From Loxodes magnus (Eukaryota; Ciliophora; Karyorelictea; Loxodida; Loxodidae): a stretch of 64,000 bases of DNA. Where the stretch lies: contig CAMPDV010000009.1 in assembly GCA_946699065.1 (NCBI GenBank), positions 1,896,826 through 1,960,825 of the forward strand. Direction: 5' to 3'. The notes beneath the pieces were generated by a model. The model searched no databases, was not told the DNA's origin, and saw nothing but the letters and a program-made list of their open reading frames with translations. The position numbers and the translations under genes are program-made. Below, one piece after another: positions 35,188-49,705 of the stretch. Each line of letters starts with the position of its first letter. The first letter of the stretch is position 1.

Positions 35188-38100
35188 GATAGAATTTCAG
35201 TTTTAAGGAGTATGCTTTGAGAAGTATTAAGTATTTTGAAAAGAGAAGCAGTAAAGTAAGAAAAGAAGATAGAATTTCAGTTTTAAGGAGTATGCTTTGA
35301 GAAGTAATAAGTATTTTGAAAAGTGAAGAAGTAAAGTAAGAAAAGAAGATAGAATTTCAGTTTTAAGGAGTATGCTTTGAGAAGTAATAAGTATTTTGAA
35401 AAGTGAAGAAGTAAAGTAAGAAAATTAGCTAGAATTTCAGTTTTAAGCAGTATGCTTTGAGAAGTTATAAGTATTTAGAAAAGTGAAGAAGTAAAGTAAG
35501 AAAAGTAGCTAGAATTTCAGTTTTAAGTAGAATGCTTTGAGAAGTAATAAGTATTTAGAAAAGTGAAGCAGTAAAGTAAGAAAAGAATATAGAATTTGAG
35601 TTTTAAAGAGTATGCTTTGAGAAGTAATAAGTATTTTGAAAAGTGAAGAAGTAAATTAAAAAAAAATTATAGAATTAAAGTTTTAAGAAGTATGCTTTGA
35701 GAAGTAATAAGTATTTTGAAAAGTGAAGAATTAAAGTAAGAAAAGAAGATAGAATTTGAGTTTTAAAGAGTATGCTTTGAGAAGTAATAAGTATTTAGAA
35801 AAGTGAAGAATTAAAGTAAGAAAAGAAGATTGAATTTAAGTTTTAAAGAGTATGCTTTGAGAAGTAATAAGTATTTTGAAAAGTGAAGAATTAAAGTAAG
35901 AAAAGAAGATAGAATTTAAGTTTTAAGAAGTATGCTTTGAGAAGTAATAAGTATTTGGAAAAGTGAAGAATTAAAGTAAGAAAAGAAGATAGAATTTGAG
36001 TTTTAAAGAGTATGCTTTGAGAAGTAATAAGTATTTTGAAAAGTGAAGAAGTAAAGTAAGAAAATTAGCTAGAATTTCAGTTTTAAGCAGTATGCTTTGA
36101 GAAGTTATAAGTATTTAGAAAAGTGAAGAAGTAAAGTAAGAAAAGTAGCTAGAATTTCAGTTTTAAGTAGAATGCTTTGAGAAGTAATAAGTATTTAGAA
36201 AAGTGAAGCAGTAAAGTAATAAAAGAAGATTGAATTTCAGTTTTAAGGAGTATGCTTTGAGAAGTAATAAGTATTTAGAAAAGTGAAGAATTAAAGTAAG
36301 AAAAGAAGATAGAATTTGAGTTTTAAGGAGTATTCTTTGAGAAGTATTAAGTATTTTGAAAAGAGAAGCAGTAAAGTAAGAAAAGAAGATAGAATTTCAG
36401 TTTTAAGGAGTATGCTTTGAGAAGTAATAAGTATTTTGAAAAGTGAAGAATTAAAGAAAGAAAAGAAGATTGAATTTCAGTTTTAAGGAGTATGCTTTGA
36501 GAAGTAATAAGTATTTTGAAAAGTGAAGTGTAAAGTAATAAAACAAGATAGAATTTCAGTTTTAAGGTGTATGCTTTGAGAAGTAATAAGTATTTTGAAA
36601 AGTGAAGTGTAAAGTAATAAAACAAGATAGAATTTAAGTTTTAAGAAGTATGCTTTGAGAAGTATTAAGTATTTTGAAAAGAGAAGCAGTAAAGTAAGAA
36701 AAGAAGATAGAATTTCAGTTTTAAGGAGTATGCTTTGAGAAGTAATAAGTATTTTGAAAAGTGAAGAAGTAAAGTAAGAAAAGAAGATAGAATTTGAGTT
36801 TTAAAGAGTATGCTTTGAGAAGTAATAAGTATTTTGAAAAGTGAAGAAGTAAAGTAAGAAAATTAGCTAGAATTTCAGTTTTAAGCAGTATGCTTTGAGA
36901 AGTTATAAGTATTTAGAAAAGTGAAGAAGTAAAGTAAGAAAAGTAGCTAGAATTTGAGTTTTAAGTAGAATGCTTTGAGAAGTAATAAGTATTTAGAAAA
37001 GTGAAGCAGTAAAGTAAGAAAAGAAGATAGTATTTCAGTTTTAGAAGTATGCTTTGAGAAGTAATAAGTATTTTGAAAAGTGAAGAAGTAAATTAAAAAA
37101 AAATTATAGAATTAAAGTTTTAAGAAGTATGCTTTGAGAAGTAATAAGTATTTTGAAAAGTGAAGAATTAAAGTAAGAAAAGAAGATAGAATTTGAGTTT
37201 TAAAGAGTATGCTTTGAGAAGTAATAAGTATTTTGAAAAGAAGAATTAAAGTAAGAAAAGAAGATAGAATTTAAGTTTTAAAGAGTATGCTTTGAGAAGT
37301 AATAAGTATTTTGAAAAGTGAAGAATTAAAGTAAGAAAAGAAGATAGAATTTAAGTTTTAAGAAGTATGCTTTGAGAAGTAATAAGTATTTAGAAAAGTG
37401 AAGAATTAAAGTAAGAAAAGAAGATAGAATTTGAGTTTTAAAGAGTATGCTTTGAGAAGTAATAAGTATTTTGAAAAGAAGAATTAAAGTAAGAAAAGAA
37501 GATAGAATTTGAGTTTTAAAGAGTATGCTTTGAGAAGTAATAAGTATTTTGAAAAGTGAAGAATTAAAGTAAGAAAAGAAGATAGAATTTGAGTTTTAAA
37601 GAGTATGCTTTGAGAAGTAATAAGTATTTTGAAAAGTGAAGAAGTAAAGTAAGAAAAGAAGATAGAGATTAAGTTTTAAAGAGTATGCTTTGAGAAGTAA
37701 TAAGTATTTTGAAAAGTGAAGAATTAAAGTAAGAAAAGATGATAGAATTTAAGTTTTAAAGAGTATGCTTTGAGAAGTAATAAGTATTTTGAAAAGTGAA
37801 GAAGTAAAGAAAGAAGAGAAGATTGAATTTCAGTTTTAAGGAGTATGCTTTGAGAAGTAATAAGTATTTTGAAAAGTGAAGAATTAAAGTAAGAAAAGAA
37901 GATTGAATTTAAGTTTTAGAAGTATGCTTTGAGAAGTAATAAGTATTTTGAAAAGTGAAGAAGTAATGAAAGAAAAAAGATTTAAATATAGTTGTAAGGA
38001 GTATGCTTTGAGAAGTAATAAGTATTTTGAAAAGTGAAGCAGTAAAGTAATAAAAGAAGATTGAATTTCAGTTTTAAGGAGTATGCTTTGAGAAGTAATA

Positions 38101-41100
38101 AGTATTTAGAAAAGTGAAGAATTAAAGTAAGAAAAGAAGATAGAATTTGAGTTTTAAGGAGTATTCTTTGAGAAGTATTAAGTATTTTGAAAAGAGAAGC
38201 AGTAAAGTAAGAAAAGAAGATAGAATTTCAGTTTTAAGGAGTATGCTTTGAGAAGTAATAAGTATTTTGAAAAGAGAAGCAGTAAAGTAAGAAAAGAAGA
38301 TAGAGATTAAGTTTTAAAGAGTATGCTTTGAGAAGTAATAAGTATTTTGAAAAGTGAAGAAGTAAAGTAAGAAAAGAAGATATAATTTAAGTTTTAGAAG
38401 TATGCTTTGAGAAGTAATAAGTATTTTGAAAAGTGAAGAATTAAAGTAAGAAAAGAAGATAGAATTTGAGTTTTAAAGAGTATGCTTTGAGAAGTAATAA
38501 GTATTTTGAAAAGTGAAGAATTAAAGTAAGAAAAGAAGATATAATTTAAGTTTTAGAAGTATGCTTTGAGAAGTAATAAGTATTTTGAAAAGTGAAGAAT
38601 AAAAGTAAGAAAAGAAGATAGAATTAAAGTTTTAAGAAGTATGCTTTGAGAAGTAATAAGTATTTTGAAAAGTGAAGAATTAAAGTAAGAAAAGAAGATA
38701 GAATTTGAGTTTTAAAGAGTATGCTTTGAGAAGTAATAAGTATTTTGAAAAGTGAAGAAGTAAAGTAAGAAAATTAGCTAGAATTTAAGTTTTAAGAAGT
38801 ATGCTTTGAGAAGTAATAAGTATTTTGAAAAGTGAAGAATTAAAGTAAGAAAAGAAGATAGAATTTAAGTTTTAAAGGGTATGCTTTGAGAAGTAATAAG
38901 TATTTAGAAAAGTGAAGAATTAAAGTAAGAAAAGAAGATAGAATTTGAGTTTTAAAGAGTATGCTTTGAGAAGTAATAAGTATTTTGAAAAGAAGAATTA
39001 AAGTAAGAAAAGAAGATAGAATTTAAGTTTTAAAGAGTATGCTTTGAGAAGTAATAAGTATTTTGAAAAGTGAAGAATTAAAGTAAGAAAAGAAGATAGA
39101 ATTTCAGTTTTAGAAGTATGCTTTGAGAAGTAATACGTATTTTGAAAAGTGAAGAAGTAAAGTAAGAAAAGAAGATAGAATTTAAGTTTTAAAGAGTATG
39201 CTTTGAGAAGTAATAAGTATTTTGAAAAGTGAAGAAGTAAAGTAAGAAAAGAAGATAGAATTTAAGTTTTAAAGAGTATGCTTTGAGAAGTAATAAGTAT
39301 TTTGAAAAGTGAAGAATTAAAGTAAGAAAAGAAGATAGAATTTCAGTTTTAGAAGTATGCTTTGAGAAGTAATAAGTATTTTGAAAAGTGAAGAATTAAA
39401 GTAAGAAAAGAAGATTGAATTTAAGTTTTAAAGAGTATGCTTTGAGAAGTAATAAGTATTTTGAAAAGTGAAGAATTAAAGTAAGAAAAGAAGATAGAGA
39501 TTAAGTTTTAAAGAGTATGCTTTGAGAAGTAATAAGTATTTTGAAAAGTGAAGAATAAAAGTAAGAAAAGAAGATAGAATTTGAGTTTTAAAGAGTATGC
39601 TTTGAGAAGTAATAAGTATTTAGAAAAGTGAAGAATTAAAGTAAGAAAAGAAGATAGAATTTAAGTTTTATAAGTATGCTTTGGGAAGTAATAAGTATTT
39701 TGAAAAGTGAAGAATAAAAGTAAGAAAAGAAGATAGAATTTGAGTTTTAAAGAGTATGCTTTGAGAAGTAATAAGTATTTAGAAAAGTGAAGAAGTAAAG
39801 TAAGAAAAGAAGATATAATTTAAGTTTTAGAAGTATGCTTTGAGAAGTAATAAGTATTTTGAAAAGTGAAGAAGCAAAGTAAGAAAAGAAGATAGAATTT
39901 AAGTTTTAAGAAGTATGCTTTGAGAAGTAATAAGTATTTAGAAAAGTGAAGAATTAAAGTAAGAAAAGAAGATAGAATTTCAGTTTTAGAAGTATGCTTT
40001 GAGAAGTAATAAGTATTTTGAAAAGTGAAGAATTAAAGTAAGAAAAGAAGATAGAGATTAAGTTTTAAAGAGTATGCTTTGAGAAGTAATAAGTATTTTG
40101 AAAAGTGAAGAAGCAAAGTAAGAAAAGAAGATAGAATTTCAGTTTTAGAAGTATGCTTTGAGAAGTAATAAGTATTTTGAAAAGTGAAGAATTAAAGTAA
40201 GAAAAGAAGATTGAATTTAAGTTTTAAAGAGTATGCTTTGAGAAGTAATAAGTATTTTGAAAAGTGAAGCAGTAAAGTAATAAAAGAAGATTGAATTTCA
40301 GTTTTAAGGAGTATGCTTTGAGAAGTAATAAGTATTTAGAAAAGTGAAGAATTAAAGTAAGAAAAGAAGATAGAATTTCAGTTTTAGAAGTATGCTTTGA
40401 GAAGTAATAAGTATTTTGAAAAGTGAAGAAGCAAAGTAAGAAAAGAAGATAGAATTTCAGTTTTAGAAGTATGCTTTGAGAAGTAATAAGTATTTTGAAA
40501 AGTGAAGAATTAAAGTAAGAAAAGAAGATTGAATTTAAGTTTTAAAGAGTATGCTTTGAGAAGTAATAAGTATTTTGAAAAGTGAAGAATTAAAGTAAGA
40601 AAAGAAGATAGAGATTAAGTTTTAAAGAGTATGCTTTGAGAAGTAATAAGTATTTTGAAAAGTGAAGAATAAAAGTAAGAAAAGAAGATAGAATTTGAGT
40701 TTTAAAGAGTATGCTTTGAGAAGTAATAAGTATTTAGAAAAGTGAAGAATTAAAGTAAGAAAAGAAGATAGAATTTAAGTTTTATAAGTATGCTTTGGGA
40801 AGTAATAAGTATTTTGAAAAGTGAAGAATAAAAGTAAGAAAAGAAGATAGAATTTGAGTTTTAAAGAGTATGCTTTGAGAAGTAATAAGTATTTAGAAAA
40901 GTGAAGAAGTAAAGTAAGAAAAGAAGATATAATTTAAGTTTTAGAAGTATGCTTTGAGAAGTAATAAGTATTTTGAAAAGTGAAGAAGCAAAGTAAGAAA
41001 AGAAGATAGAATTTAAGTTTTAAGAAGTATGCTTTGAGAAGTAATAAGTATTTAGAAAAGTGAAGAATTAAAGTAAGAAAAGAAGATAGAATTTCAGTTT

Positions 41101-44100
41101 TAGAAGTATGCTTTGAGAAGTAATAAGTATTTTGAAAAGTGAAGAATTAAAGTAAGAAAAGAAGATAGAGATTAAGTTTTAAAGAGTATGCTTTGAGAAG
41201 TAATAAGTATTTTGAAAAGTGAAGAAGTAAATTAAAAAAAATTATAGAATTAAAGTTTTAAGAAGTATGCTTTGAGAAGTAATAAGTATTTTGAAAAGTG
41301 AAGAATTAAAGTAAGAAAAGAAGATATAATTTAAGTTTTAAAGAGTATGCTTTGAGAAGTAATAAGTATTTTGAAAAGTGAAGAAGTAAAGTAAGAAAAG
41401 AAGATTGAATTTAAGTTTTAGAAGTATGCTTTGAGAAGTAATAAGTATTTTGAAAAGTGAAGAAGTAAAGTAAGAAAAGAAGATAGAATTTAAGTTTTAT
41501 AAGTATGCTTTGAGAAGTAATAAGTATTTTGAAAAGTGAAGAATTAAAGTAAGAAAAGAAGATAGAATTTAAGTTTTATAAGTATGCTTTGAGAAGTAAT
41601 AAGTATTTTGAAAAGTGAAGAATTAAAGTAAGAAAAGAAGATAGAATTTCAGTTTTAAAGAGTATGCTTTGAGAAGTAATAAGTATTTTGAAAAGTGAAG
41701 AAGTAAAGTAAGAAAAGAAGATAGAATTTAAGTTTTATAAGTATGCTTTGAGAAGTAATAAGTATTTTGAAAAGTGAAGAAGTAAATTAAAAAAAAATTA
41801 TAGAATTTAAGTTTTAGAAGTATGCTTTGGGAAGTAATAAGTATTTTGAAAAGTGAAGAATAAAAGTAAGAAAAGAAGATAGAATTTCAGTTTTAGAAGT
41901 ATGCTTTGAGAAGTAATAAGTATTTTGAAAAGTGAAGAATTAAAGTAAGAAAAGAAGATAGAGATTAAGTTTTAAAGAGTATGCTTTGAGAAGTAATAAG
42001 TATTTTGAAAAGTGAAGAATTAAAGTAAGAAAAGAAGATAGAATTTAAGTTTTAAGAAGTATGCTTTGAGAAGTAATAAGTATTTTGAAAAGTGAAGAAT
42101 AAAAGTAAGAAAAGAAGATAGAATTTGAGTTTTAAAGAGTATGCTTTGAGAAGTAATAAGTATTTAGAAAAGTGAAGAATTAAAGTAAGAAAAGAAGATA
42201 GAATTTCAGTTTTAGAAGTGTGCTTTGAGAAGTAATAAGTATTTTGAAAAGTGAAGAAGTAAAGTAAGAAAAGAAGATAGAATTTCAGTTTTAGACTTAT
42301 GCTTTGAGAAGTAATAAGTATTTTGAAAAGTGAAGAATTAAAGTAAGAAAAGAAGATTGAATTTAAGTTTTAAAGGGTATGCTTTGAGAAGTAATAAGTA
42401 TTTTGAAAAGTGAAGAATAAAAGTAAGAAAAGAAGATTGAATTTAAGTTTTAAAGAGTATGCTTTGAGAAGTAATAAGTATTTTGAAAAGTGAAGAAGTA
42501 AAGTAAGAAAAGAAGATAGAATTTAAGTTTTATAAGTATGCTTTGAGAAGTAATAAGTATTTTGAAAAGTGAAGAATTAAAGTAAGAAAAGAAGATAGAA
42601 TTTGAGTTTTAAAGAGTATGCTTTGAGAAGTAATAAGTATTTTGAAAAGTGAAGAAGTAAAGTAAGAAAAGAAGATAGAGATTAAGTTTTAAAGAGTATG
42701 CTTTGAGAAGTAATAAGTATTTTGAAAAGTGAAGAAGTAAAGTAAGAAAAGAAGATTGAATTTATGTTTTTAAAGAGTATGCTTTGAGAAGTAATAAGTA
42801 TTTTGAAAAGTGAAGAATTAAAGTAAGAAAAGAAGATTGAATTTAAGTTTTAGAAGTATGCTTTGAGAAGTAATAAGTATTTTGAAAAGTGAAGAATTAA
42901 TGTAAGAAAAGAAGATTGAATTTAAGTTTTAAAGAGTATGCTTTGAGAAGTAATAAGTATTTTGAAAAGTGAAGAAGTAAAGTAAGAAAAGAAGATAGAA
43001 TTTGAGTTTTAAAGAGTATGCTTTGAGAAGTAATAAGTATTTAGAAAAGTGAAGAATTAAAGTAAGAAAAGAAGATAGAATTTCAGTTTTAGAAGTATGC
43101 TTTGAGAAGTAATAAGTATTTTGAAAAGAAGAATTAAAGTAAGAAAAGAAGATAGAATTTAAGTTTTATAAGTATGCTTTGAGAAGTAATAAGTATTTTG
43201 AAAAGTGAAGAAGTAAATTAAAAAAAAATTATAGAATTTCAGTTTTAGAAGTATGCTTTGAGAAGTAATAAGTATTTTGAAAAGTGAAGAATTAAAGTAA
43301 GAAAAGAAGATAGAATTTGAGTTTTAAAGAGTATGCTTTGAGAAGTAATAAGTATTTTGAAAAGTGAAGAATTAAAGTAAGAAAAGAAGATAGAATTTAA
43401 GTTTTAAAGAGTATGCTTTGAGAAGTAATAAGTATTTTGAAAAGTGAAGAAGTAAAGTAAGAAAAGAAGATAGAATTTCAGTTTTAGACTTATGCTTTGA
43501 GAAGTAATAAGTATTTTGAAAAGTGAAGAATTAAAGTAAGAAAAGAAGATAGAATTTCAGTTTTAGAAGTATGCTTTGAGAAGTAATAAGTATTTTGAAA
43601 AGTGAAGAAGTAAAGTAAGAAAAGAAGATAGAATTTCAGTTTTAGACTTATGCTTTGAGAAGTAATAAGTATTTTGAAAAGTGAAGAATTAAAGTAAGAA
43701 AAGAAGATATAATTTATGTTTTTAAAGAGTATGCTTTGAGAAGTAATAAGTATTTTGAAAAGTGAAGAATAAAAGTAAGAAAAGAAGATTGAATTTAAGT
43801 TTTAGAAGTATGCTTTGAGAAGTAATAAGTATTTTGAAAAGTGAAGAAGTAAAGTAAGAAAAGAAGATAGAATTTGAGTTTTAAAGAGTATGCTTTGAGA
43901 AGTAATAAGTATTTTGAAAAGTGAAGAATTAAAGTAAGAAAAGAAGATAGAGATTAAGTTTTAAAGAGTATGCTTTGAGAAGTAATAAGTATTTTGAAAA
44001 GTGAAGAAGTAAAGTAAGAAAAAAAGATTGAATTTCAGTTTTAGAAGTATGCTTTGAGAAGTAATAAGTATTTTGAAAAGTGAAGAATTAAAGTAAGAAA

Positions 44101-47100
44101 AGAAGATAGAATTTAAGTTTTAAAGAGTATGCTTTGAGAAGTAATACGTATTTAGAAAAGTGAAGAAGTAAAGTAAGAAAAGATGATAGAATTTAAGTTT
44201 TAAAGAGTATGCTTTGAGAAGTAATAAGTATTTTGAAAAGTGAAGAATTAAAGTAAGAAAAGAAGATAGAATTTCAGTTTTAGAAGTATGCTTTGAGAAG
44301 TAATAAGTATTTTGAAAAGTGAAGAATTAAAGTAAGAAAAGAAGATTGAATTTAAGTTTTAAAGAGTATGCTTTGAGAAGTAATAAGTATTTTGAAAAGT
44401 GAAGAATTAAAGTAAGAAAAGAAGATAGAGATTAAGTTTTAAAGAGTATGCTTTGAGAAGTAATAAGTATTTTGAAAAGTGAAGAAGTAAAGTAAGAAAA
44501 GAAGATTGAATTTCAGTTTTAGAAGTATGCTTTGAGAAGTAATAAGTATTTTGAAAAGTGAAGAATTAAAGTAAGAAAAGAAGATTGAATTTAAGTTTTA
44601 AAGAGTATGCTTTGAGAAGTAATAAGTATTTTGAAAAGTGAAGAATTAAAGTAAGAAAAGAAGATAGAGATTAAGTTTTAAAGAGTATGCTTTGAGAAGT
44701 AATAAGTATTTTGAAAAGTGAAGAATTAAAGTAAGAAAAGAAGATAGAATTTGAGTTTTAAAGAGTATGCTTTGAGAAGTAATAAGTATTTTGAAAAGTG
44801 AAGAAGTAAAGTAAGAAAAGAAGATAGAATTTAAGTTTTATAAGTATGCTTTGAGAAGTAATAAGTATTTTGAAAAGTGAAGAATTAAAGTAAGAAAAGA
44901 AGATATAATTTGAGTTTTAAAGAGTATGCTTTGAGAAGTAATAAGTATTTTGAAAAGTGAAGAATTAAAGTAAGAAAAGAAGATAGAATTTAAGTTTTAT
45001 AAGTATGCTTTGAGAAGTAATAAGTATTTTGAAAAGTGAAGAATTAAAGTAAGAAAAGAAGATAGAATTTAAGTTTTATAAGTATGCTTTGAGAAGTAAT
45101 AAGTATTTTGAAAAGTGAAGAATTAAAGTAAGAAAAGAAGATATAATTTAAGTTTTAGAAGTATGCTTTGGGAAGTAATAAGTATTTAGAAAAGTGAAGA
45201 ATAAAAGTAAGAAAAGAAGATAGAATTTCAGTTTTAAAGAGTATGCTTTGAGAAGTAATAAGTATTTTGAAAAGTGAAGAAGTAAAGTAAGAAAAGAAGA
45301 TAGAGATTAAGTTTTAAAGAGTATGCTTTGAGAAGTAATAAGTATTTTGAAAAGTGAAGAATTAAAGTAAGAAAAGAAGATTGAATTTATGTTTTTAAAG
45401 AGTATGCTTTGAGAAGTAATAAGTATTTTGAAAAGTGAAGAATTAAAGTAAGAAAAGAAGATAGAATTTCAGTTTTAAAGAGTATGCTTTGAGAAGTAAT
45501 AAGTATTTTGAAAAGTGAAGAATTAAAGTAAGAAAAGAAGATTGAATTTAAGTTTTAAGAAGTATGCTTTTAGAAGTAATAAGTATTTTGAAAAGTGAAG
45601 AATTAAAGTAAGAAAAGAAGATATAATTTCAGTTTTAAAGAGTATGCTTTGAGAAGTAATAAGTATTTTGAAAAGTGAAGAATTAAAGTAAGAAAAGAAG
45701 ATATAATTTCAGTTTTAAAGAGTATGCTTTGAGAAGTAATAAGTATTTTGAAAAGTGAAGAATTAAAGTAAGAAAAGAAGATTGAATTTATGTTTTTAAA
45801 GAGTATGCTTTGAGAAGTAATAAGTATTTTGAAAAGTGAAGAATTAAAGTAAGAAAAGAAGATTGAATTTATGTTTTTAAAGAGTATGCTTTGAGAAGTA
45901 ATAAGTATTTTGAAAAGTGAAGAATTAAAGTAAGAAAAGAAGATTGAATTTAAGTTTTAGAAGTATGCTTTGAGAAGTAATAAGTATTTAGAAAAGTGAA
46001 GAATTAAAGTAAGAAAAGAAGATAGAATTTAAGTTTTATAAGTATGCTTTGAGAAGTAATAAGTATTTTGAAAAGTGAAGAATTAAAGTAAGAAAAGAAG
46101 ATAGAATTTGAGTTTTAAAGAGTATGCTTTGAGAAGTAATAAGTATTTTGAAAAGTGAAGAAGTAAAGTAAGAAAAGAAGATAGAATTTCAGTTTTAGAA
46201 GTATGCTTTGGGAAGTAATAAGTATTTTGAAAAGTGAAGAATAAAAGTAAGAAAAGAAGATAGAATTTGAGTTTTAAAGAGTATGCTTTGAGAAGTAATA
46301 AGTATTTAGAAAAGTGAAGAATTAAAGTAAGAAAAGAAGATAGAATTTCAGTTTTAGAAGTGTGCTTTGAGAAGTAATAAGTATTTTGAAAAGTGAAGAA
46401 GTAAAGTAAGAAAAGAAGATAGAATTTCAGTTTTAGACTTATGCTTTGAGAAGTAATAAGTATTTTGAAAAGTGAAGAATTAAAGTAAGAAAAGAAGATT
46501 GAATTTAAGTTTTAAAGGGTATGCTTTGAGAAGTAATAAGTATTTTGAAAAGTGAAGAATAAAAGTAAGAAAAGAAGATTGAATTTAAGTTTTAAAGAGT
46601 ATGCTTTGAGAAGTAATAAGTATTTTGAAAAGTGAAGAAGTAAAGTAAGAAAAGAAGATAGAATTTAAGTTTTATAAGTATGCTTTGAGAAGTAATAAGT
46701 ATTTTGAAAAGTGAAGAATTAAAGTAAGAAAATAAGATAGAATTTGAGTTTTAAAGAGTATGCTTTGAGAAGTAATAAGTATTTAGAAAAGTGAAGAATT
46801 AAAGTAAGAAAAGAAGATAGAATTTAAGTTTTAAAGAGTATGCTTTGAGAAGTAATAAGTATTTTGAAAAGTGAAGAAGTAAAGTAAGAAAAGAAGATAG
46901 AATTTCAGTTTTAGACTTATGCTTTGAGAAGTAATAAGTATTTTGAAAAGTGAAGAATTAAAGTAAGAAAAGAAGATTGAATTTATGTTTTTAAAGAGTA
47001 TGCTTTGAGAAGTAATAAGTATTTTGAAAAGTGAAGAAGTAAAGTAAGAAAAGAAGATAGAATTTCAGTTTTAGACTTATGCTTTGAGAAGTAATAAGTA

Positions 47101-49705
47101 TTTTGAAAAGTGAAGAATTAAAGTAAGAAAAGAAGATATAATTTATGTTTTTAAAGAGTATGCTTTGAGAAGTAATAAGTATTTTGAAAAGTGAAGAATT
47201 AAAGTAAGAAAAGAAGATAGAATTTCAGTTTTAGAAGTATGCTTTGGGAAGTAATAAGTATTTTGAAAAGTGAAGAATAAAAGTAAGAAAAGAAGATAGA
47301 ATTTGAGTTTTAAAGAGTATGCTTTGAGAAGTAATAAGTATTTAGAAAAGTGAAGAAGTAAAGTAAGAAAAGAAGATATAATTTAAGTTTTAGAAGTATG
47401 CTTTGAGAAGTAATAAGTATTTAGAAAAGTGAAGAATTAAAGTAAGAAAAGAAGATAGAATTTCAGTTTTAGAAGTATGCTTTGAGAAGTAATAAGTATT
47501 TTGAAAAGTGAAGAATTAAAGTAAGAAAAGAAGATAGAATTTCAGTTTTAGAAGTATGCTTTGGGAAGTAATAAGTATTTTGAAAAGTGAAGAAGTAAAG
47601 TAAGAAAAGAAGATAGAGATTAAGTTTTAAAGAGTATGCTTTGAGAAGTAATAAGTATTTTGAAAAGTGAAGAATTAAAGTAAGAAAAGAAGATAGAATT
47701 TCAGTTTTAGAAGTATGCTTTGAGAAGTAATAAGTATTTTGAAAAGTGAAGAATTAAAGTAAGAAAAGAAGATTGAATTTAAGTTTTAAAGAGTATGCTT
47801 TGAGAAGTAATAAGTACTTTGAAAAGTGAAGAATTAAAGTAAGAAAAGAAGATAGAGATTAAGTTTTAAAGAGTATGCTTTGAGAAGTAATAAGTATTTT
47901 GAAAAGTGAAGAAGTAAAGTAAGAAAAGAAGATTGAATTTCAGTTTTAGAAGTATGCTTTGAGAAGTAATAAGTATTTTGAAAAGTGAAGAATTAAAGTA
48001 AGAAAAGAAGATTGAATTTAAGTTTTAAAGAGTATGCTTTGAGAAGTAATAAGTATTTTGAAAAGTGAAGAATTAAAGTAAGAAAAGAAGATAGAGATTA
48101 AGTTTTAAAGAGTATGCTTTGAGAAGTAATAAGTATTTTGAAAAGTGAAGAATTAAAGTAAGAAAAGAAGATAGAATTTGAGTTTTAAAGAGTATGCTTT
48201 GAGAAGTAATAAGTATTTTGAAAAGTGAAGAAGTAAAGTAAGAAAAGAAGATAGAATTTAAGTTTTATAAGTATGCTTTGAGAAGTAATAAGTATTTTGA
48301 AAAGTGAAGAATTAAAGTAAGAAAAGAAGATATAATTTGAGTTTTAAAGAGTATGCTTTGAGAAGTAATAAGTATTTTGAAAAGTGAAGAATTAAAGTAA
48401 GAAAAGAAGATAGAATTTAAGTTTTATAAGTATGCTTTGAGAAGTAATAAGTATTTTGAAAAGTGAAGAATTAAAGTAAGAAAAGAAGATAGAATTTAAG
48501 TTTTATAAGTATGCTTTGAGAAGTAATAAGTATTTTGAAAAGTGAAGAATTAAAGTAAGAAAAGAAGATATAATTTAAGTTTTAGAAGTATGCTTTGGGA
48601 AGTAATAAGTATTTTGAAAAGTGAAGAATAAAAGTAAGAAAAGAAGATAGAATTTGAGTTTTAAAGAGTATGCTTTGAGAAGTAATAAGTATTTTGAAAA
48701 GTGAAGAAGTAAAGTAAGAAAAGTAGATATAATTTAAGTTTTAAAGAGTATGCTTTGAGAAGTAATAAGTATTTTGAAAAGTGAAGAATTAAAGTAAGAA
48801 AAGAAGATAGAATTTCAGTTTTAGAAGTATGCTTTGAGAAGTAATAAGTATTTTGAAAAGAAGAATTAAAGTAAGAAAAGAAGATAGAATTTAAGTTTTA
48901 TAAGTATGCTTTGAGAAGTAATAAGTATTTAGAAAAGTGAAGAATTAAAGTAAGAAAAGAAGATAGAATTTAAGTTTTAAGAAGTATGCTTTTAGAAGTA
49001 ATAAGTATTTTGAAAAGTGAAGAATTAAAGTAAGAAAAGAAGATATAATTTCAGTTTTAAAGAGTATGCTTTGAGAAGTAATAAGTATTTTGAAAAGTGA
49101 AGAATTAAAGTAAGAAAAGAAGATATAATTTCAGTTTTAAAGAGTATGCTTTGAGAAGTAATAAGTATTTTGAAAAGTGAAGAATTAAAGTAAGAAAAGA
49201 AGATTGAATTTATGTTTTTAAAGAGTATGCTTTGAGAAGTAATAAGTATTTTGAAAAGTGAAGAATTAAAGTAAGAAAAGAAGATTGAATTTATGTTTTT
49301 AAAGAGTATGCTTTGAGAAGTAATAAGTATTTTGAAAAGTGAAGAAGTAAAGTAAGAAAAGAAGTTAGAATTTGAGTTTTAAAGAGTATGCTTTGAGAAG
49401 TAATAAGTATTTTGAAAAGTGAAGAATTAAAGTAAGAAAAGAAGATAGAATTTGAGTTTTAAAGAGTATGCTTTGAGAAGTAATAAGTATTTTGAAAAGT
49501 GAAGAATTAAAGTAAGAAAAGAAGATAGAGATTAAGTTTTAAAGAGTATGCTTTGAGAAGTAATAAGTATTTTGAAAAGTGAAGAATTAAAGTAAGAAAA
49601 GAAGATAGAATTTCAGTTTTAAAGAGTATGCTTTGAGAAGTAATAAGTATTTTGAAAAGTGAAGAAGTAAAGTAAGAAAAGAAGTTAGAATTTGAGTTTT
49701 AAAGA

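Noticed and set aside
26827-36625. Minus-strand open frames of 73-104 codons in the satellite (repetitive Leu/Phe/Tyr/Ser/Lys-rich peptides)
   Set aside because: They are the reverse strand of the 80-bp repeat; the frame rotates each monomer because 80 is not a multiple of 3, and they recur only where monomer blocks are duplicated.
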